Shown here: piece after piece, positions 10,980-21,884 of the stretch
How the letters are laid out: the number at the start of each line of letters is the position of its first letter
Position numbering within the stretch: the stretch's first letter is position 1
Assembly (NCBI GenBank): GCA_037043455.1
Contig: JAWPHD010005587.1
Location: 18,501 to 82,500, forward strand
Reading direction: 5' to 3'
Length of the DNA: 64,000 bases
Source: Cyrtodaria siliqua
Lineage: Eukaryota > Mollusca > Bivalvia > Adapedonta > Hiatellidae
Notes under the pieces: model-generated
Databases searched by the model: none
What the model was told of the DNA's origin: nothing
The model's input: the letters and a program-made list of their open reading frames with translations, nothing else
Made by a program: the position numbers and the translations under genes

Positions 10980-11287
10980 TTGCCACTGAATTAACGAAAA
11001 TTGCAATATTTTGTCTTGTCAACTCTCTGGCGCATTCATTTTGCATCCTGCCTTTACCAAACTTTTGCCAGATTGTTGATATTGATGAAAGCTCAGTCAA
11101 GTTCTAAAACCAGACAGATCGGACCAGTAACACTGAAGTTATGGCCCTTGAATTATTGAAAAATTATTGAAAAACCTTTTGATGTCAACAAACTGTTTGA
11201 TGTCAACACTCTAGCACCTTCAGTTTTCACACTATCTTTACCAAGCATTAAAAGATTGTTAATATCTATGATAGCTCGGATGAGTTA

Positions 11288-12743
11288 AAAAAAACAAGAG
11301 GCCCAAGAGGGCCTGTAGACGCTCTACTTGTATGATGTGATTCAAAAACATAAACATGGAAGAGGCCAACCCAAGAAACATGTTTCCTATATATAACTCT
11401 ATGTAAACTTTGGGTTATCGTGGCGGGTATTTTCAATAATTTTGATTATTTGACGATAAAGAAAATCACAAAGTTGATAGAGGCTAACCCAAGGAACATG
11501 TATATGATATTTCACAAGAATGGAATAAGTGGTTTAGGAGATGTCTTTTGAAATTTACTTAAATTTGACCTAGTTTTAGCCATTGCGGCCATCTTGGATG
11601 ACTGGCGGCCGTGAAAAACACAAATCTGAGAGGGACTATCCCAAATATCATTCTGCTTAAGTTTCATCGAAATCTTTCAGGCTGTTTCAGAGAAGATGTA
11701 ATTTTTAACCTTTTCCTATATAACACTATGTAAATTTTGGGTCGCCGTGGCGGCCATTTTGATTATTTGACGATAACGAAAAACACAAACTTGATAGAGG
11801 TAACCCAAGGAACATGTATATGATATTTCACAAGAATGGAATAAGTGGTTTCGGAGGAGAAGTCGTTTGAAATTTACTTAAATTTGACCTAGTTTTAGCT
11901 ATGGCGGCCATCTTGGATGACTGGCGGCCGAAAAAAACACAAATCTGAGAGGGAATATCCCAAATATCATGTGATTAAGTTTCATCAAAATCCTTCAAGC
12001 GGTTTCAGAGTAGCTGTCATTGTTAACCTTTTCCTATATAACTCTATGTAAACTTTGAGTCGCCGTGGCGGCCATTTTGATTATTCGACGATAACGAAAA
12101 ACACAAATTTGATAGAGGTCAACCCAAGGAACATGTATATGATATTTCAGTAGAATGGATTAAGTGGTTTCGGAGATGTCGTTTGAACTTTCCTTAAATT
12201 TGACCTACTTTTAGCCATGGCGGCCATCTTGGATGACTGGCGGCCGCGAAAAACACAAATCTGAGAGGGGCCCTCCCAAATACCATTGTGATGAAGTTTC
12301 ATCAAAATCCTTTAAGCGGTTTTAGGGAAGATGTCATTTTTAACCTTTTCCTATATAACTCTATGTGAACTTTGAGTCGCCGTGGTGGCCATTTTGATTA
12401 TTTGACGATAACGAAAAACACAAACTTGATAGAGGCTAACCCAAGGAACATGTATATGATATTTCAGTAGAATGGAATATGTGGTTTCGGAGGAGATGTC
12501 GTTTGAAATTTCCTTAAATTTGACCTAGTTTTATCCATGGCGGCCATATTGGATGACTGGCGGCCGCGAAAAACACAAATCGGAGAGGGACCTTCCCAAG
12601 TAACATTGTGATGAAGTTTCATCAAAATCCTTCAAGCGGTTTCAGAGGAGATGTCGATTTTATAAAATTGCTAACAGACGGACAGACGGACGCCGGACGA
12701 AAAGTGATCGCATAAGCCCTCCTGGCCTTTGGCCAGTAGAGCT
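11288..12743 (-). mobile_element. Composite repeat with ~317 bp monomers (minus)
   Basis: The left edge carries AGGCCC-AAGA-GGGCCT followed by GTAGACGCTCTACT. The right edge carries CTGGCC-TTT-GGCCAG followed by TAGAGCTA. Both are short perfect hairpins, and they are the inverse of the ends of the plus-oriented elements at 17955 and 47965. Between them lie about four monomers with a period near 317 bases, marked by CCTATATAACTCTATG, CGCCGTGGCGGCCATTTTG, CTTGGATGACTGGCGGCCG and TCATCAAAATCCTTCAAG. Before the right edge comes a GACGGACGGACGCCGGACG-like motif. No protein is encoded. Confidence 0.7.
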
Positions 12744-13289
12744 AACCAGCCAGATTAGTTCAGTAACAACGGAGTTATTACCCTTGAATTAACGAAGATT
12801 GCTATATTTTGTCTTCTCAACACTCTAGCGCCTCCATTTTGCATACTACCTTTACGAAACTTTGCCAGATTGTTGATATTGGTGAAAGCTCGGTCTGGTT
12901 TGAAAACCAGCCCGATCGGACCAAAATACCGAATGTATGGCCCTTAAATTATTGAAAAATGTGTTAAAACTCTAGCACCTTCATTTTTCATCCTATCTTT
13001 ACCAAACTTTACCAGATTGTTATGATAAGGCCTTCATTTTGCCGTATTTCAGCAAATAGCAGGGATGATCAGTACCAAACCTAGTTGTGCATATTGTCAC
13101 CTTGGTAGAGTTATGGCCCTTTAAAGATTTTAATACACATAATTTGTATTGACAAGTTCTACTGAATCCCTGGCCGGATTTCAGAGAAACTTAGCAAGGA
13201 TGATCAGAATCAAGCTTAGTTGTGCATATCATCACCATGTTCCGGTTTAATGATTTTTGGCAGAGTTATGGTCCTTTACAGTTTTTTTA

Positions 13290-13768
13290 CAACACAAACT
13301 TTATCGGGACTAGTTTTCCTCAAATACCATTCGGCTTTCAACGAAACTGGGTTGCGTATATCATACATAATGTTAAGGAAGCAATATATTCCTAAATATT
13401 TTTATAAGAGACCAAATATGATCAAGTTTCTGGAATTACTAAACTCACAAAATAAGATATATATTCGCAAACTGTGTACCTTTGTTTTAAAAGCATTTAA
13501 GTTACGAAATGAAACACTATACAGAAATTAGCTATTTCTGAATATAATGTATGTAATATATGTGCTAAGGAAATTGTGATGAATTGTAATTTATTTAAAC
13601 GCCTTCTCATTGTATCAGCTCAGTTAAGATAAACTGCATATTTGAACATGTATTGTTTGTAATAACTACACTGTTGTCATGCTTTGTAATTGAATTTTGT
13701 ATCCTCATGGGCTTTTAAGCCTATTGGAAATTGGAAATAAAGATCTATCTATCTATCTATCTATCATT
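13290..13768 (+). pseudogene. Non-LTR retrotransposon 3' end
   Basis: The frame ending at 13531 encodes the last ~75 residues typical of CR1/jockey-like reverse transcriptase proteins, with the stretch YKRPNMIKFLELLNS and the end KAFKLRNETLYRN. About 200 bases of 3' UTR follow and end with CTCATGGGCTTTTAAGCC, a 7-bp-scale inverted word, then GGAAATTGGAAATAAAGATC and five to six TATC repeats (about 13742-13766). A short simple-repeat tail is the usual 3' end of such elements. Everything upstream of the C-terminus is missing, as expected for target-primed 5' truncation. It sits inside a 160 bp monomer that resumes at about 13769. Confidence 0.75.
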
Positions 13769-13995
13769 GTCTTGTTCCGGTTGAATGATTGTTGGTGGAG
13801 TTATGGCCCTTTAAAGTGTTTAATACATAAGCTTTGTCCTGACAACTTCTCCTGATCCGCTGAAACTTGGTATGGATGACCATTACCAAGCCTATTTGCA
13901 AATATCTTCATCGTGTTCCAGTTGAATGATTTTTGGTGGATTTATTTATGGCCCTTTCTCCTGTAGGGGAGACATCTATTTTTACTAAAAACAAC

Positions 13996-14146
13996 CCCTA
14001 GTTCTAATTTATTTATGGATTCGAGGCTATAAAATGGGTTTTGACCGCCTGCATATAAGGCCCCTCTACAGGCGGTCAAAATCTATTTTATACAATTGTT
14101 CTGCCTCGAGTCCCTAAATAACCATAGTTCCAAATTAAAACTAGGG
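13996..14146. repeat. Large imperfect hairpin module
   Basis: Left arm 13996-14051 and right arm 14069-14146 are inverted copies: CCCTAGTTCTAATTT against AAATTAAAACTAGGG, and TTTTGACCGCCTG against CAGGCGGTCAAAA. The loop is about 17 bases. The right arm is longer by about 20 bases. A related sequence with a diverged far side lies at about 60520-60625. Confidence 0.8.
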
Positions 14147-14337
14147 CCTCTTGTTTAAATTGTTAGCATTGGTCAGGGGATTAAGTTTCTGATAGGTGTA
14201 GTTGTTTTGTGTTTTGTTTTTTTTTGCAATGTTTTAAAAGAAGTAGTAGTGATGGGAATTTTATGGCGACAGCCCTTGATATAAGAGCCGTTTAAATCAG
14301 TAGAACGTCCACATGCCCTCTCGGGCCTCTTATTTTA

Positions 14338-14811
14338 ATCAATCTTGTATTTTAGTGTTTATTTGTTTTCGTATTGTTCTTTTCGTGTCTGTACCCCTGA
14401 TCAAGGCGTAAGCCGAAAGCGCTTGGGTGTTTACAAACTATAGCACTGTAGAAATGTTCTTCCCCCATCTATATATTTATATATGAGCCGTTCTCCAGGA
14501 AAACCGGGCTTAATGACAACATTTTCATTTTTACTTTTTTCTTACAGTATATACTTTCAAAATCACAAAATCGAAAAACGTTTTAAATTATGACGTGTTA
14601 CTGTTACAAAATAATATAAAACCCATATTAACTACTGTTATAAGTTATTGACACGGGTGGCAAATAGTCATTTCTCCATATCATAGAAAATGCATTGAGG
14701 TATACATGTTGGATTTTCGTTCTAGATTTGACAATAAACCGTATCCCCCACCCTCCGTTCCACCACCTCAATAATGTCTATATTATCCGAATGCATAAGG
14801 CGCGTGGCCTC
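14338..14811. other. Intergenic, nothing recognised
   Basis: Mostly AT-rich sequence. No gene or array seen. Confidence 0.5.
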
Positions 14812-15050
14812 GGCTGGCGTGGCGCAGTCGGTAGCGCGGCGGATTTGTAACCGGATGTCCCGGGTTCAATCCTCCGTGGTACCACTGAGATTCGTCGGTG
14901 TGTTCTTGGGCAAAACACTTTCCCTTAGCCTCGTCCGTCGGATGGAGACCTAAACCGGGCGGTCCTGTGTATCGGTTTATCCCCCGAGCACGTTGAAGAA
15001 CCATAGGATTATATTCGATACTAAGAGTAGGACACGGTTCCCGGATTCAA
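14812..15050 (+). mobile_element. tRNA-derived SINE, family B, 3' truncated
   Basis: A tRNA-like head has an A box (TGGCGCAGTCGGTAGCGC) and a B box (GGGTTCAATCC, about 14862). The family body follows: GGTGTGTTCTTGGGCAAAAC, CCTCGTCCGTCGGATGG and AACCGGGCGGTC. The copy stops near CCCGGATTCAA and lacks the tail seen at 57548-57875. The head can be drawn as a cloverleaf with a TTTGTAA anticodon-type loop, but stem mismatches and the attached body argue against a working tRNA. Confidence 0.8.
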
Positions 15051-15297
15051 TATATATATATATCTCGGAGTAACGTATATATTTGTCTGTGTCATATATA
15101 CTTTTGTATTCAGTATATATATTTACACACAACGTATATATTTACACACAACGTATATATTTATCTTACAACATATATGGCGCCTCATAGTATCATACTG
15201 AATTTATAATTCCAGTGTGATATTAACCTGTTCAGTATCATCCGAAATATATTCAGTATCATACTAGAATATTCAGTATCATTCTAAATAGTTTCTT
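15051..15297. other. TA-rich short repeats (ACGTATATATTTACACACA)
   Basis: Alternating TA tracts and three ACGTATATATTT words, then CAGTATCATACT-like words repeated four times. No gene. Confidence 0.6.
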
Positions 15298-15500
15298 ATG
15301 GCATTCGTGGTTCAGTGGTAAAGTGCGGAACTTGAGATCGGAGGTCCCCGGTTCGATTTTCCTCCGCACCATGTTCGGTGTGTCCTTGAGCAAGACACTT
15401 TGCCCACATTGCTTAACTAGTACTGGTTCTACCCAGGAACCAGGAAGCCTACACATAATACCCGAAAGTGGGTGATGCAGTATTAATAGATACTAAATAA
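15298..15500 (+). mobile_element. tRNA-derived SINE, family C
   Basis: The A box TGGTTCAGTGGT (15308-15319) and B box GGTTCGATTTT (15350-15360) are followed by GTGTGTCCTTGAGCAAGACA, a word shared in diverged form with family B, and by TACTGGTTCTACCCAGGA, shared with family A. Sharing of body segments between families with different tRNA heads suggests exchange of modules. Confidence 0.7.
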
Positions 15501-15639
15501 TTGGTTCACGATAAAATCCCATAATGCAATCAGCCAATCAGAATAGACGCTACACATTTTTTCGCGCGCCCAACATTACGTCATTGTCACGTGGGTCCCA
15601 ACTTTCCAACGGAATATTTTTGTTCGCTTGTTTGTATGG

Positions 15640-15770
15640 TGTTTTACGTCATTTTCAACACGTGACGGTCGATTTTCTTTGGTGGAGGCAGACCACTCAC
15701 TTTTCCTGGGTAGAACCAGTACAGTCTGTACACCAACGGGATATTTAGAGAAAATAATGTTCAGGGGAAA
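15640..15770 (-). mobile_element. SINE family A fragment (minus)
   Basis: Plus-strand GTTTTACGTCATTTTCA, GGTGGAGGCAGACCAC and CTGGGTAGAACCAGTACAG are the reverse of the family A body. The tRNA-like head is missing. Confidence 0.65.
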
Positions 15771-16265
15771 TGGGGACACATACGTGCGTATTAACAAATA
15801 TACAATCTGTGGAAACTTTACTGACTTTAAATATGTCTGAATTTGAATGTGATGTTGATTGAACATTTGATAACATGATCATCATGTATTTCAGTTGCCT
15901 TGCATTTCCATACTGACGTCATATCGAATTGTTCAAATTCATCAGATAATCGGCAGGTGCCCTCCTGATTTTTCAGGACTTCATCCGCGGTGCAGTAATT
16001 TGGTGTGCACATACACTACTAAAACATAACGCGTTCTAATTAAATTATTTCCTGTTATCTAGGCATTGCCTATTTCATATTACTTCTAAATAAAGTCAAA
16101 GTCCATGCACCATAACAAATTCTTCACACGATTCTTCCATACGTGGAAGGATTGTCTTTGTTGAATATCGTCTTCACTGGCTGTCCTGCGTGATGGGGGC
16201 CGCCATGTTTGACCGGACTACTTTCCCCCCCATATTTCCAAGCGCCAAACACGAGAGATGATACT
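15771..16265. other. Intergenic, nothing recognised
   Basis: No frame with a recognisable domain and no array. Confidence 0.5.
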
Positions 16266-17110
16266 AGTATCGATCGAGGGCGAGAATGGTCCGAACTAGC
16301 TGGTTTTCGAACCTGACCAACCTTTCATCAATATCGACAATCAAAGTTTGGTAAAGGTAGGATGCAAAATGGAGGCACTAGAGTGTTGGCAAGACATGCT
16401 ATAGCAATTTTCGTTAATTCAAGGGCAGTAACTCCGGTGTTACTGGTTTGATCTGGCTGTTTTTTTAACTCATCCGAGCTTTCATAGAGTTTAACAATCT
16501 GGTAAAGTTTGGTAAAGATCAAATGAAAAATGAAGGTGTTAGAGTGTTGACATCAAAAGGTTAACATATTTTTCAATAATTGAAAGGCCTTAACTTCGAT
16601 GTTACTGGTCCAATCCGGCTAGTTTCAGAAATTAACTGAGCTTTCATCAGTCTCATAGATCTACATAGTCTTGTATATCCATGTCAATATCAACAATCTG
16701 GCAAACTTTGGTAAAGGTAGAATGCAAAATGGATGCGCTAGAGTGTTGACAAGACAAAATATAGCAATTTTCGCTAATTCAGTGGCAATAACTCGGGTGT
16801 AACTGGTCCGAACTGACTGGTTTTCGAACTCGTCCGAGCTTTCATAGATATTAATAATCTGCGAAAGCTTGGTAAAGAACTGATGAAAAAAGGAGGCACT
16901 AGAGTGTTGACAAGACAAATATAGCAATTTTCGCTAATTCAAGGGCAATAACTCCGGTGTTACTTGTCTGATCTGACTGGTTTTCGAACTCGTCCGAGCT
17001 TTCATTGATATTAATAATCTGGTAAAGTGTGATAAAGATCGGATGAAAAAAATCGGATGAAAAACGAAGTTGCTAGACAAAAAGGTTACGGATGATGGAC
17101 GACGAACGGA
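16266..17110 (-). repeat. ~167-190 bp monomers (minus), about 4-5 copies
   Basis: Reverse-oriented copies of the monomer described at 9780, marked on the plus strand by GGTAAAGGTAGGATGCAAAA, AACTCCGGTGTTACT and GAACTCGTCCGAGCTTTCA. The right edge has the ACGGACGGACGACTG motif. It abuts the inverted-repeat arm at 17160-17400. Confidence 0.7.
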
Positions 17111-17159
17111 CGGACGACTGTCAAAAGACCATAGCATAAGAACAAAATAAAAAAATAAA

Positions 17160-17400
17160 AACAAAAAACTGATTTCAAAACTAAATTATATACCTAAAGC
17201 GTTTTTAATAGCGCACTTCAAAGTGAATCCAACAGGAATTAGAACTCCACAATATAAGAGTAATTTTACAACAAAGCTTGCAATATGTTACCTTGATATC
17301 ATTAGCATGTTGGTGCTATCAATTAAAATCTCAAATAATCCTGTCAAAGTTAAAGAAACAAAATCAATGTTCATAATCAATACATAAATAAAATGCATGC
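17160..17400. repeat. Arm L of a dispersed inverted repeat
   Basis: Contains GGAATTAGAACTCCACAAT, TGCAATATGTTACCTTGATA and TTAAAATCTCAAATAATCC. A same-strand partial copy lies at 57390-57510 and an inverted copy at 58200-58440, so the locus at 57.2-61.1 kb is a relative of this one. Confidence 0.7.
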
Positions 17401-17514
17401 ATAGGATATCAAGATAATTTAGTGTTTTCTCAACTTTTTAAACCAATCAGATGGCTCAGAATTTCAAATACTTGCACCATTTATTCATGAAGATTTTACT
17501 ACCAGCGCTATGAA

Positions 17515-17750
17515 TGGTAGCGCCGTGGTGTAATGGTTAACATTGCGGCTTAGTAACCCAGGGATCGCGCGTTCAATCCCAGCCAGGACCGAATTTGGGT
17601 TAATTATCGAAATATTTCAAAAGTATTTCCTACCTTACCAGTCCTTCGGATGAGACTTTAAACCTAGGTCTGCTCGCTAAAATGCTTAGTGCAATACAGC
17701 GAGGATAAATAAACGCTTATACGCACGTACCAACGCTATTCATGGTTTAG
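17515..17750 (+). mobile_element. tRNA-derived SINE, family D
   Basis: The A box TGGTGTAATGG (17526-17536) and B box GTTCAATCCC (17571-17580) are correctly spaced. The body has GTCCTTCGGATGAGACTTTA and AAATGCTTAGTGCAATACAG. No other copy was found in the window. Confidence 0.7.
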
Positions 17751-17954
17751 AGTGTGACCTAGAGACTATATAGAGGCTACGTTCCCTTCCTTTCGGTTTC
17801 TTAATGGTGAAGATTTCTCTTCATAACCTCTATCCTCTATCCTAAAATTAACTGATCCATCATGTAATGCAATAGGGATTATCACAGTTGTAAAGAGACT
17901 TTTGGAGGGCACTGTATATTGCATTGTTTAAAAACATCCTCATTAAGATTTTTT

Positions 17955-19629
17955 TAGCTCTACTGTCTACTGGCCAGCAGAGCTTATAGGATGGCGAGTT
18001 GTCCGTCCGTCCGTTAACTTTTACCTCATTAAGACGAAAGGGCCTTCATTTATCATCCGATCTTTACCAAACTTAAACAGATTGTTAATATCAATGCAAG
18101 CTCGGATAAATTCGAAAACCAGCCAGGTCGGAGCAGAAACAGGAGAGTTATGGCCCTTGACCTAGTTAAAAGTGCTATATTTTGCCTCGTTAAGACGATA
18201 GGGCATTCATTTTTCATCCGCTCTTTACCAGACTTTATCAGATTGTTAATATCAATGAAAGCTCTGAAAAATTCGAAAACCGGCAAAATCAGAGTAGTAG
18301 CAGCGGAGTTATGTCCCTTGATTCAGTAGAAAATGCTATATTTTGCGTCGTTAAGACAATAGGGCCTTCGTTTTTCCTTTGATCTTTACCAAATTTTATG
18401 AGATTATTATTATTAATGAAAGCTCAGACAAGTTTGAAAACCAGTTAGATCGGACCAGTAACAGCGGAGTTATGGCCCTTGATTTATTGACAAATGCTAT
18501 ATTTTGCCTCGTTAAGACAATAGGGCCTTCATTTTTCATTCGATCTTTACCAAAATTTATCAGATTGTAAATAGCAATGAAAGATCGGATAAGTTCGAAA
18601 ACCACTAGATCGGACCAGTAACAGCGGAGTTATGGCCCTTTATTTAGTTTATACATATTATATTTTGCCTCGTTAAGACGATAGGGCATTCGTTTTTCAT
18701 CTGATCGTTACCAAACTGTATCAGATTGTTACTATTAATGAAAGCTTGGACAACTTTTAAAGCCAACCAAATCTGATTAATAACACCGGAGTTATGGCCC
18801 TTGATTTAGTTTAAAAATGTTGTATTTTGCCTCGTACGACGAAAGGGCTTTCATTTGGCCAGATTTAAATGAAACTTTGCAGGGATGATCAGTACCAAGC
18901 CTAGTTGTACATATCGTCACCGTGTTCCGGTTGAATTATGTTGGCGGAGTTATGGCCCTTTAAAGGTTTTAATACACAAAATATGTATTGGCTAGTTCTC
19001 CTGAACCCTGGCCGGATTTCAATAAAGAATTGCAGGGATGATCAGTACCAAGCTCAGTTTTGCATATCTTCGTCATGTTCTGATTGACAGATTTTTGGCG
19101 AAGTTATGGCCCTTTAAAGGTTTTTGATACACAAACTTTGTCTGGCCTAGTTCTCCTGAACCCCTAGCCGGATTTTAATGAAACTTGACAAGGATGATCA
19201 GTAGTGCATATCACCGCCGTATTCCGGTTGAATGATTTTTAGCACAGTTATAGCCCTTCAAAGGTTTTAATACACACATTTTTGTCCAGACTAATTCTCC
19301 TGATTCCCTGGCCGGATTTCAACGAATCTTGGCAAGTATTATCAGTACCAAGCCTAGTTGCGTATTTCATGGCCGTGTTCCTGTTGAATGTATTTTGGCA
19401 GAGTGTTGGCCCCTTAAAGGTTTTTATACTCTAACATTGTACAGACTAGTTCTCCTGAACCTCGAGCAGGATTTCAACGAATATTGGCAGGGATTTATCA
19501 GTACCAAGCCTAGTTGCGTATGCCATTACCATGTTCCGGTTGAAGATTTTTGACTGAGTTATGGCCATTTATACATAAGCTTTATCTTTAGCGGTAGAGC
19601 GTCCACAGGCTCTCTTGGGTCTCTTGTTT
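17955..19629 (+). mobile_element. Composite repeat, ends defined by a related empty site
   Basis: Starts TAGCTCTACTGTCTACTGGC and ends GAGCGTCCACAGGCTCTCTT, GGGTCTCTTGTTT. The interior is about five 167 bp monomers (18040-18840) and then five ~160 bp monomers (18840-19560). The flanks, CATCCTCATTAAGATTTTT before and TAGTATTTTAGCACTTATAT after, are contiguous on the minus strand at 57340-57395 without the element. That gives both ends to within a few bases and shows an insertion into a T-rich site with no obvious target duplication. No coding sequence. Confidence 0.65.
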
Positions 19630-20184
19630 TAGTATTTTAGCACTTATATGATTTTTTTATGATAATTGTGTGATATACTGTCAGTTTCGTGTAAAATGAT
19701 TTAGTCGTTTTCCAGTTATCCTACTTTTAACTTTGATATTTTTCAGAGTACATTCGTCGTAATTGAATTAGGTATTAAGCAATATGAACGAGACACGGGT
19801 GAAATAGTTTCAATATTTTGTAAGTCGGTGTTTAAGTCGTTCATGAGCAAATTACTTCAATGCAACTGAGATCAAGCCAAAATAGGCAGCTTATCATACA
19901 CTGGACCTTTAGTGTGGATAGTATTCCCGTCGAAATTAAAAACTCTACATCATTGAAAATATTTTCCAACAAATGATTGAAATGGGCATAGACATCAATC
20001 TATGTCTATGAAATGGGTAAAAAGTGAAAATCGAATCTAAATCTAACATAGTCTAGTTGCTTTTACATATTGTTAATTTCATGGGTTAAAAGCAGTAATG
20101 ATATATTCACTATACATATGTATACATTGTAGTATGTTTATGTTTCATCTTGATTGATTTTAGATAGCGTTTCCCTTCTACTAT
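19630..20184. other. Dispersed repeat arm M and intergenic sequence
   Basis: 19630-19740 is the reverse complement of 57240-57355 (shared words TTTAGTCGTTTTCCAGTTATC and CTACTTTTAACTTTG). A perfect 9-base hairpin, CATAGACAT-CAATCT-ATGTCTATG, lies at about 19988-20011. No gene. Confidence 0.6.
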
Positions 20185-20393
20185 GTCCCCTTGACTGCTA
20201 TGGTAAATACCCTTCTCGCCTATCACTGGCTTGAATCCCACTGGAAACTTGACTTGTAAGTGAGGAAGTGTTGATTCTTACAGATGGCGGAAGGAAAGTT
20301 GGTAGTCTGCCACCACAAAAGAAATTAACTGTCATATATAGCCTAAAATGTGCTGAAAATTATGTAAAACACCATTAAACCAACCAACAAACT
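20185..20393 (+). mobile_element. SINE family A
   Basis: B-box-like GGCTTGAATCCC is followed by the family core and by AGCCTAAAATGTGCTGAAAA, then TGTAAAACACCATTAAACC. It ends exactly where the 3' end of the minus-strand non-LTR fragment begins. Confidence 0.7.
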
Positions 20394-20890
20394 CTTTTCG
20401 GCGGTGCGTTAGCACCGTCAGAGGTATGAGGGTGTTTTTCAATGGAATGCTAGGAATGTGACAAACCTAACAGCACTATGCAACACTACGCTAGAAGAAG
20501 TAGTTTCTGTTTCTGTTGGATACAGTGTAGGGCCTGTTACGGCTTATGACACCGGATGGGGAGTGCGCTGTGCTAATTAATAAGTAGCACTTCGGGAGGG
20601 CTGATTTAAAACCCTCGACTGTCTCTGCGTGGACAACTTTATTTTCCAGATGGTTCCAATGTTCAGGCGTTTTTACGAAATATGAATGTCTTAACTGCTC
20701 AGTTTTGAAGATATTAATTTTAAAGCCTCTATCGTTATTCACAAATTGTTTATATAATATATTGTCTGAGACAAAATCAGTATTTTTTGTTAATGTAATA
20801 TGTCTACGACTCCTCGCAGGTTGAATATATTCCTCTGGAGCAATAGCTGGTACTAGCCCCTCGACCACTTTGTAGTTTCTCATGCATGCC
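20394..20890 (-). pseudogene. Non-LTR retrotransposon RT C-terminus
   Basis: A 130-codon minus-strand frame (20491-20883) matches the region after the reverse transcriptase domain in CR1/jockey-like elements. It starts MRNYKVVEGLVPAIAPEEY, continues with a PARSRRH stretch, and has LRHSYFVKTPEHWNHL followed by VEGFKSALPK. In the family this reads as Y-K-I-x-x-G-L, the PARSRR-like strand, and the S-F-F-P-R-T-x-x-W-N-x-L motif. The frame ends at about 20491 and is followed by a 3' UTR of about 100 bases. The catalytic RT domain is absent, so the copy is 5' truncated and dead. Confidence 0.8.
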
Positions 20891-20929
20891 TTTAATAAAT
20901 TCGATATTATGTGATCACTGACAGAAAAT

Positions 20930-21310
20930 GATAATGTGTGTTCGCTTACTGTATAATTATCAAATATTGTCCTTGTGTGTTCGCTTACTGTGTAATTAAC
21001 AAATATTCTCCTAACAGATGTCCTTAGATTGTTTATGTATTAATATGCAAGAAAAGAGTATATGTCCGTATACTCTCGGAAATCAAAACGTAACTACTCG
21101 GATCTTTCCGTACAAGCTGAAGAACGATTATATGTTCGCTTATTGTGGAATTAACAAATATTCTCCTTGTGTGTTCGCTTACTGTGTGACTAACAAATAT
21201 TCTCCAAAGCAAAATCCTTAGATTGTTTATGTATTAATACGCAAGAAAAGAGTATATGTCCGTATATTCTCGGAAATCAGAATGTAACTACTCGGATCTT
21301 TCAAGCCCCA
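20930..21310. repeat. Imperfect ~195 bp tandem duplication
   Basis: TTAGATTGTTTATGTATTAA, AAGAAAAGAGTATATGTCCG and GTAACTACTCGGATCTTTC occur at about 21026 and again about 195 bases later. Shorter words, GTGTTCGCTTACTGTGTAA then ACAAATATTCTCCT, recur four times. Confidence 0.8.
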
Positions 21311-21884
21311 CCGACTATTTCAATCGTGAACGCTCGGCAAATCCCGTCATTCTTCGGGATCCCGCCTCGTGGAATCTGCACGTTCTGTTAGCCGGAAGGC
21401 AACGGCATAGCAAATAGTCCACTGTTTGATTAAGTCTTGTGACTATACATGTCTTGCGACTATACATGTCACATATTCCCGTGACCGACATTACCATTTC
21501 ACCACTTTCCTCCACTTTGGCTTACATCTTTAATATTGTGACACTCTGGCTTACATCTTTGATATTGCGACACAGATAATGTACATGGGCAGAAGAAGTA
21601 CGGGCAGAAGTAATGTATATATAGAAAGTGTTATTTTTAAAGTATTTTTTTTTTTTATATATATATAATTACAAAATTGCCATTTTAGAAACCTTACACA
21701 GGTAATTGTGTTCTGATCAAAAGTCTTGAGGACAGGGATGGACAGCTGACATATTTCAGGTGTACTGTATTAACATAGATTTTGTCTATTTTGACAGACG
21801 CACATGATTTCCCAGAAGACGTTTTTTTTAAGCTTCCAACAGTAGGCAGTACTTGTCATTTTGATGCGGTAGATTATCCGCAGC
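21311..21884. other. Intergenic, nothing recognised
   Basis: TTTGGCTTACATCTTTAATATT-type words occur twice near 21515. A short T-run and TA-repeat lies at about 21645-21665. No gene. Confidence 0.45.

Larger units (their letters stand above)
9780..11287 (+). repeat. ~167 bp monomers, split by a Helitron-like insertion
   Basis: Monomers contain GAAAGCTCGGACGAGTTC, AAAACCAGCCAGATCGGAC, AACACCGGAGTTAT and CTCTAGCGCCT. The array is present at 9780-9855 and resumes at 10980-11287. The same monomer recurs at 12744-13030, 16266-17110 (minus), 18040-18840, 49560-49690 and 58450-58850. It resembles the ~160 bp monomer class known from bivalve genomes; that comparison is from memory. Confidence 0.7.
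12744..14337 (+). mobile_element. Composite repeat, 167 bp then ~160 bp monomers
   Basis: Two 167 bp monomers are followed by degenerate ~160 bp monomers marked by GGGATGATCAGTACCAAGC, TTGTGCATAT and GAGTTATGGCCCTTTAAAG. A hairpin module follows (13996-14146), then two hairpin-type termini, GGGCCTCTTGTTTAA (about 14143) and CCTCTCGGGCCTCTTATTTT (about 14319). The same module order is seen at 58440-61070. A non-LTR retrotransposon 3' end interrupts it at about 13290-13768. Confidence 0.65.

Noticed and set aside
13742..13768. TATC microsatellite as an independent locus
   Set aside because: It is the simple-repeat tail of the non-LTR retrotransposon directly upstream.
14815..14885. Functional tRNA gene (TTTGTAA anticodon-type loop)
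   Set aside because: Stem mismatches and direct continuation into a SINE body shared with 57548-57875 show it is a SINE head.
15300..15372. Functional tRNA gene with GGTTCGATTTT box
   Set aside because: Anticodon stem does not pair well and a SINE body follows.
17515..17590. Functional tRNA gene
   Set aside because: A and B boxes are present but the acceptor ends do not pair and a SINE body follows.
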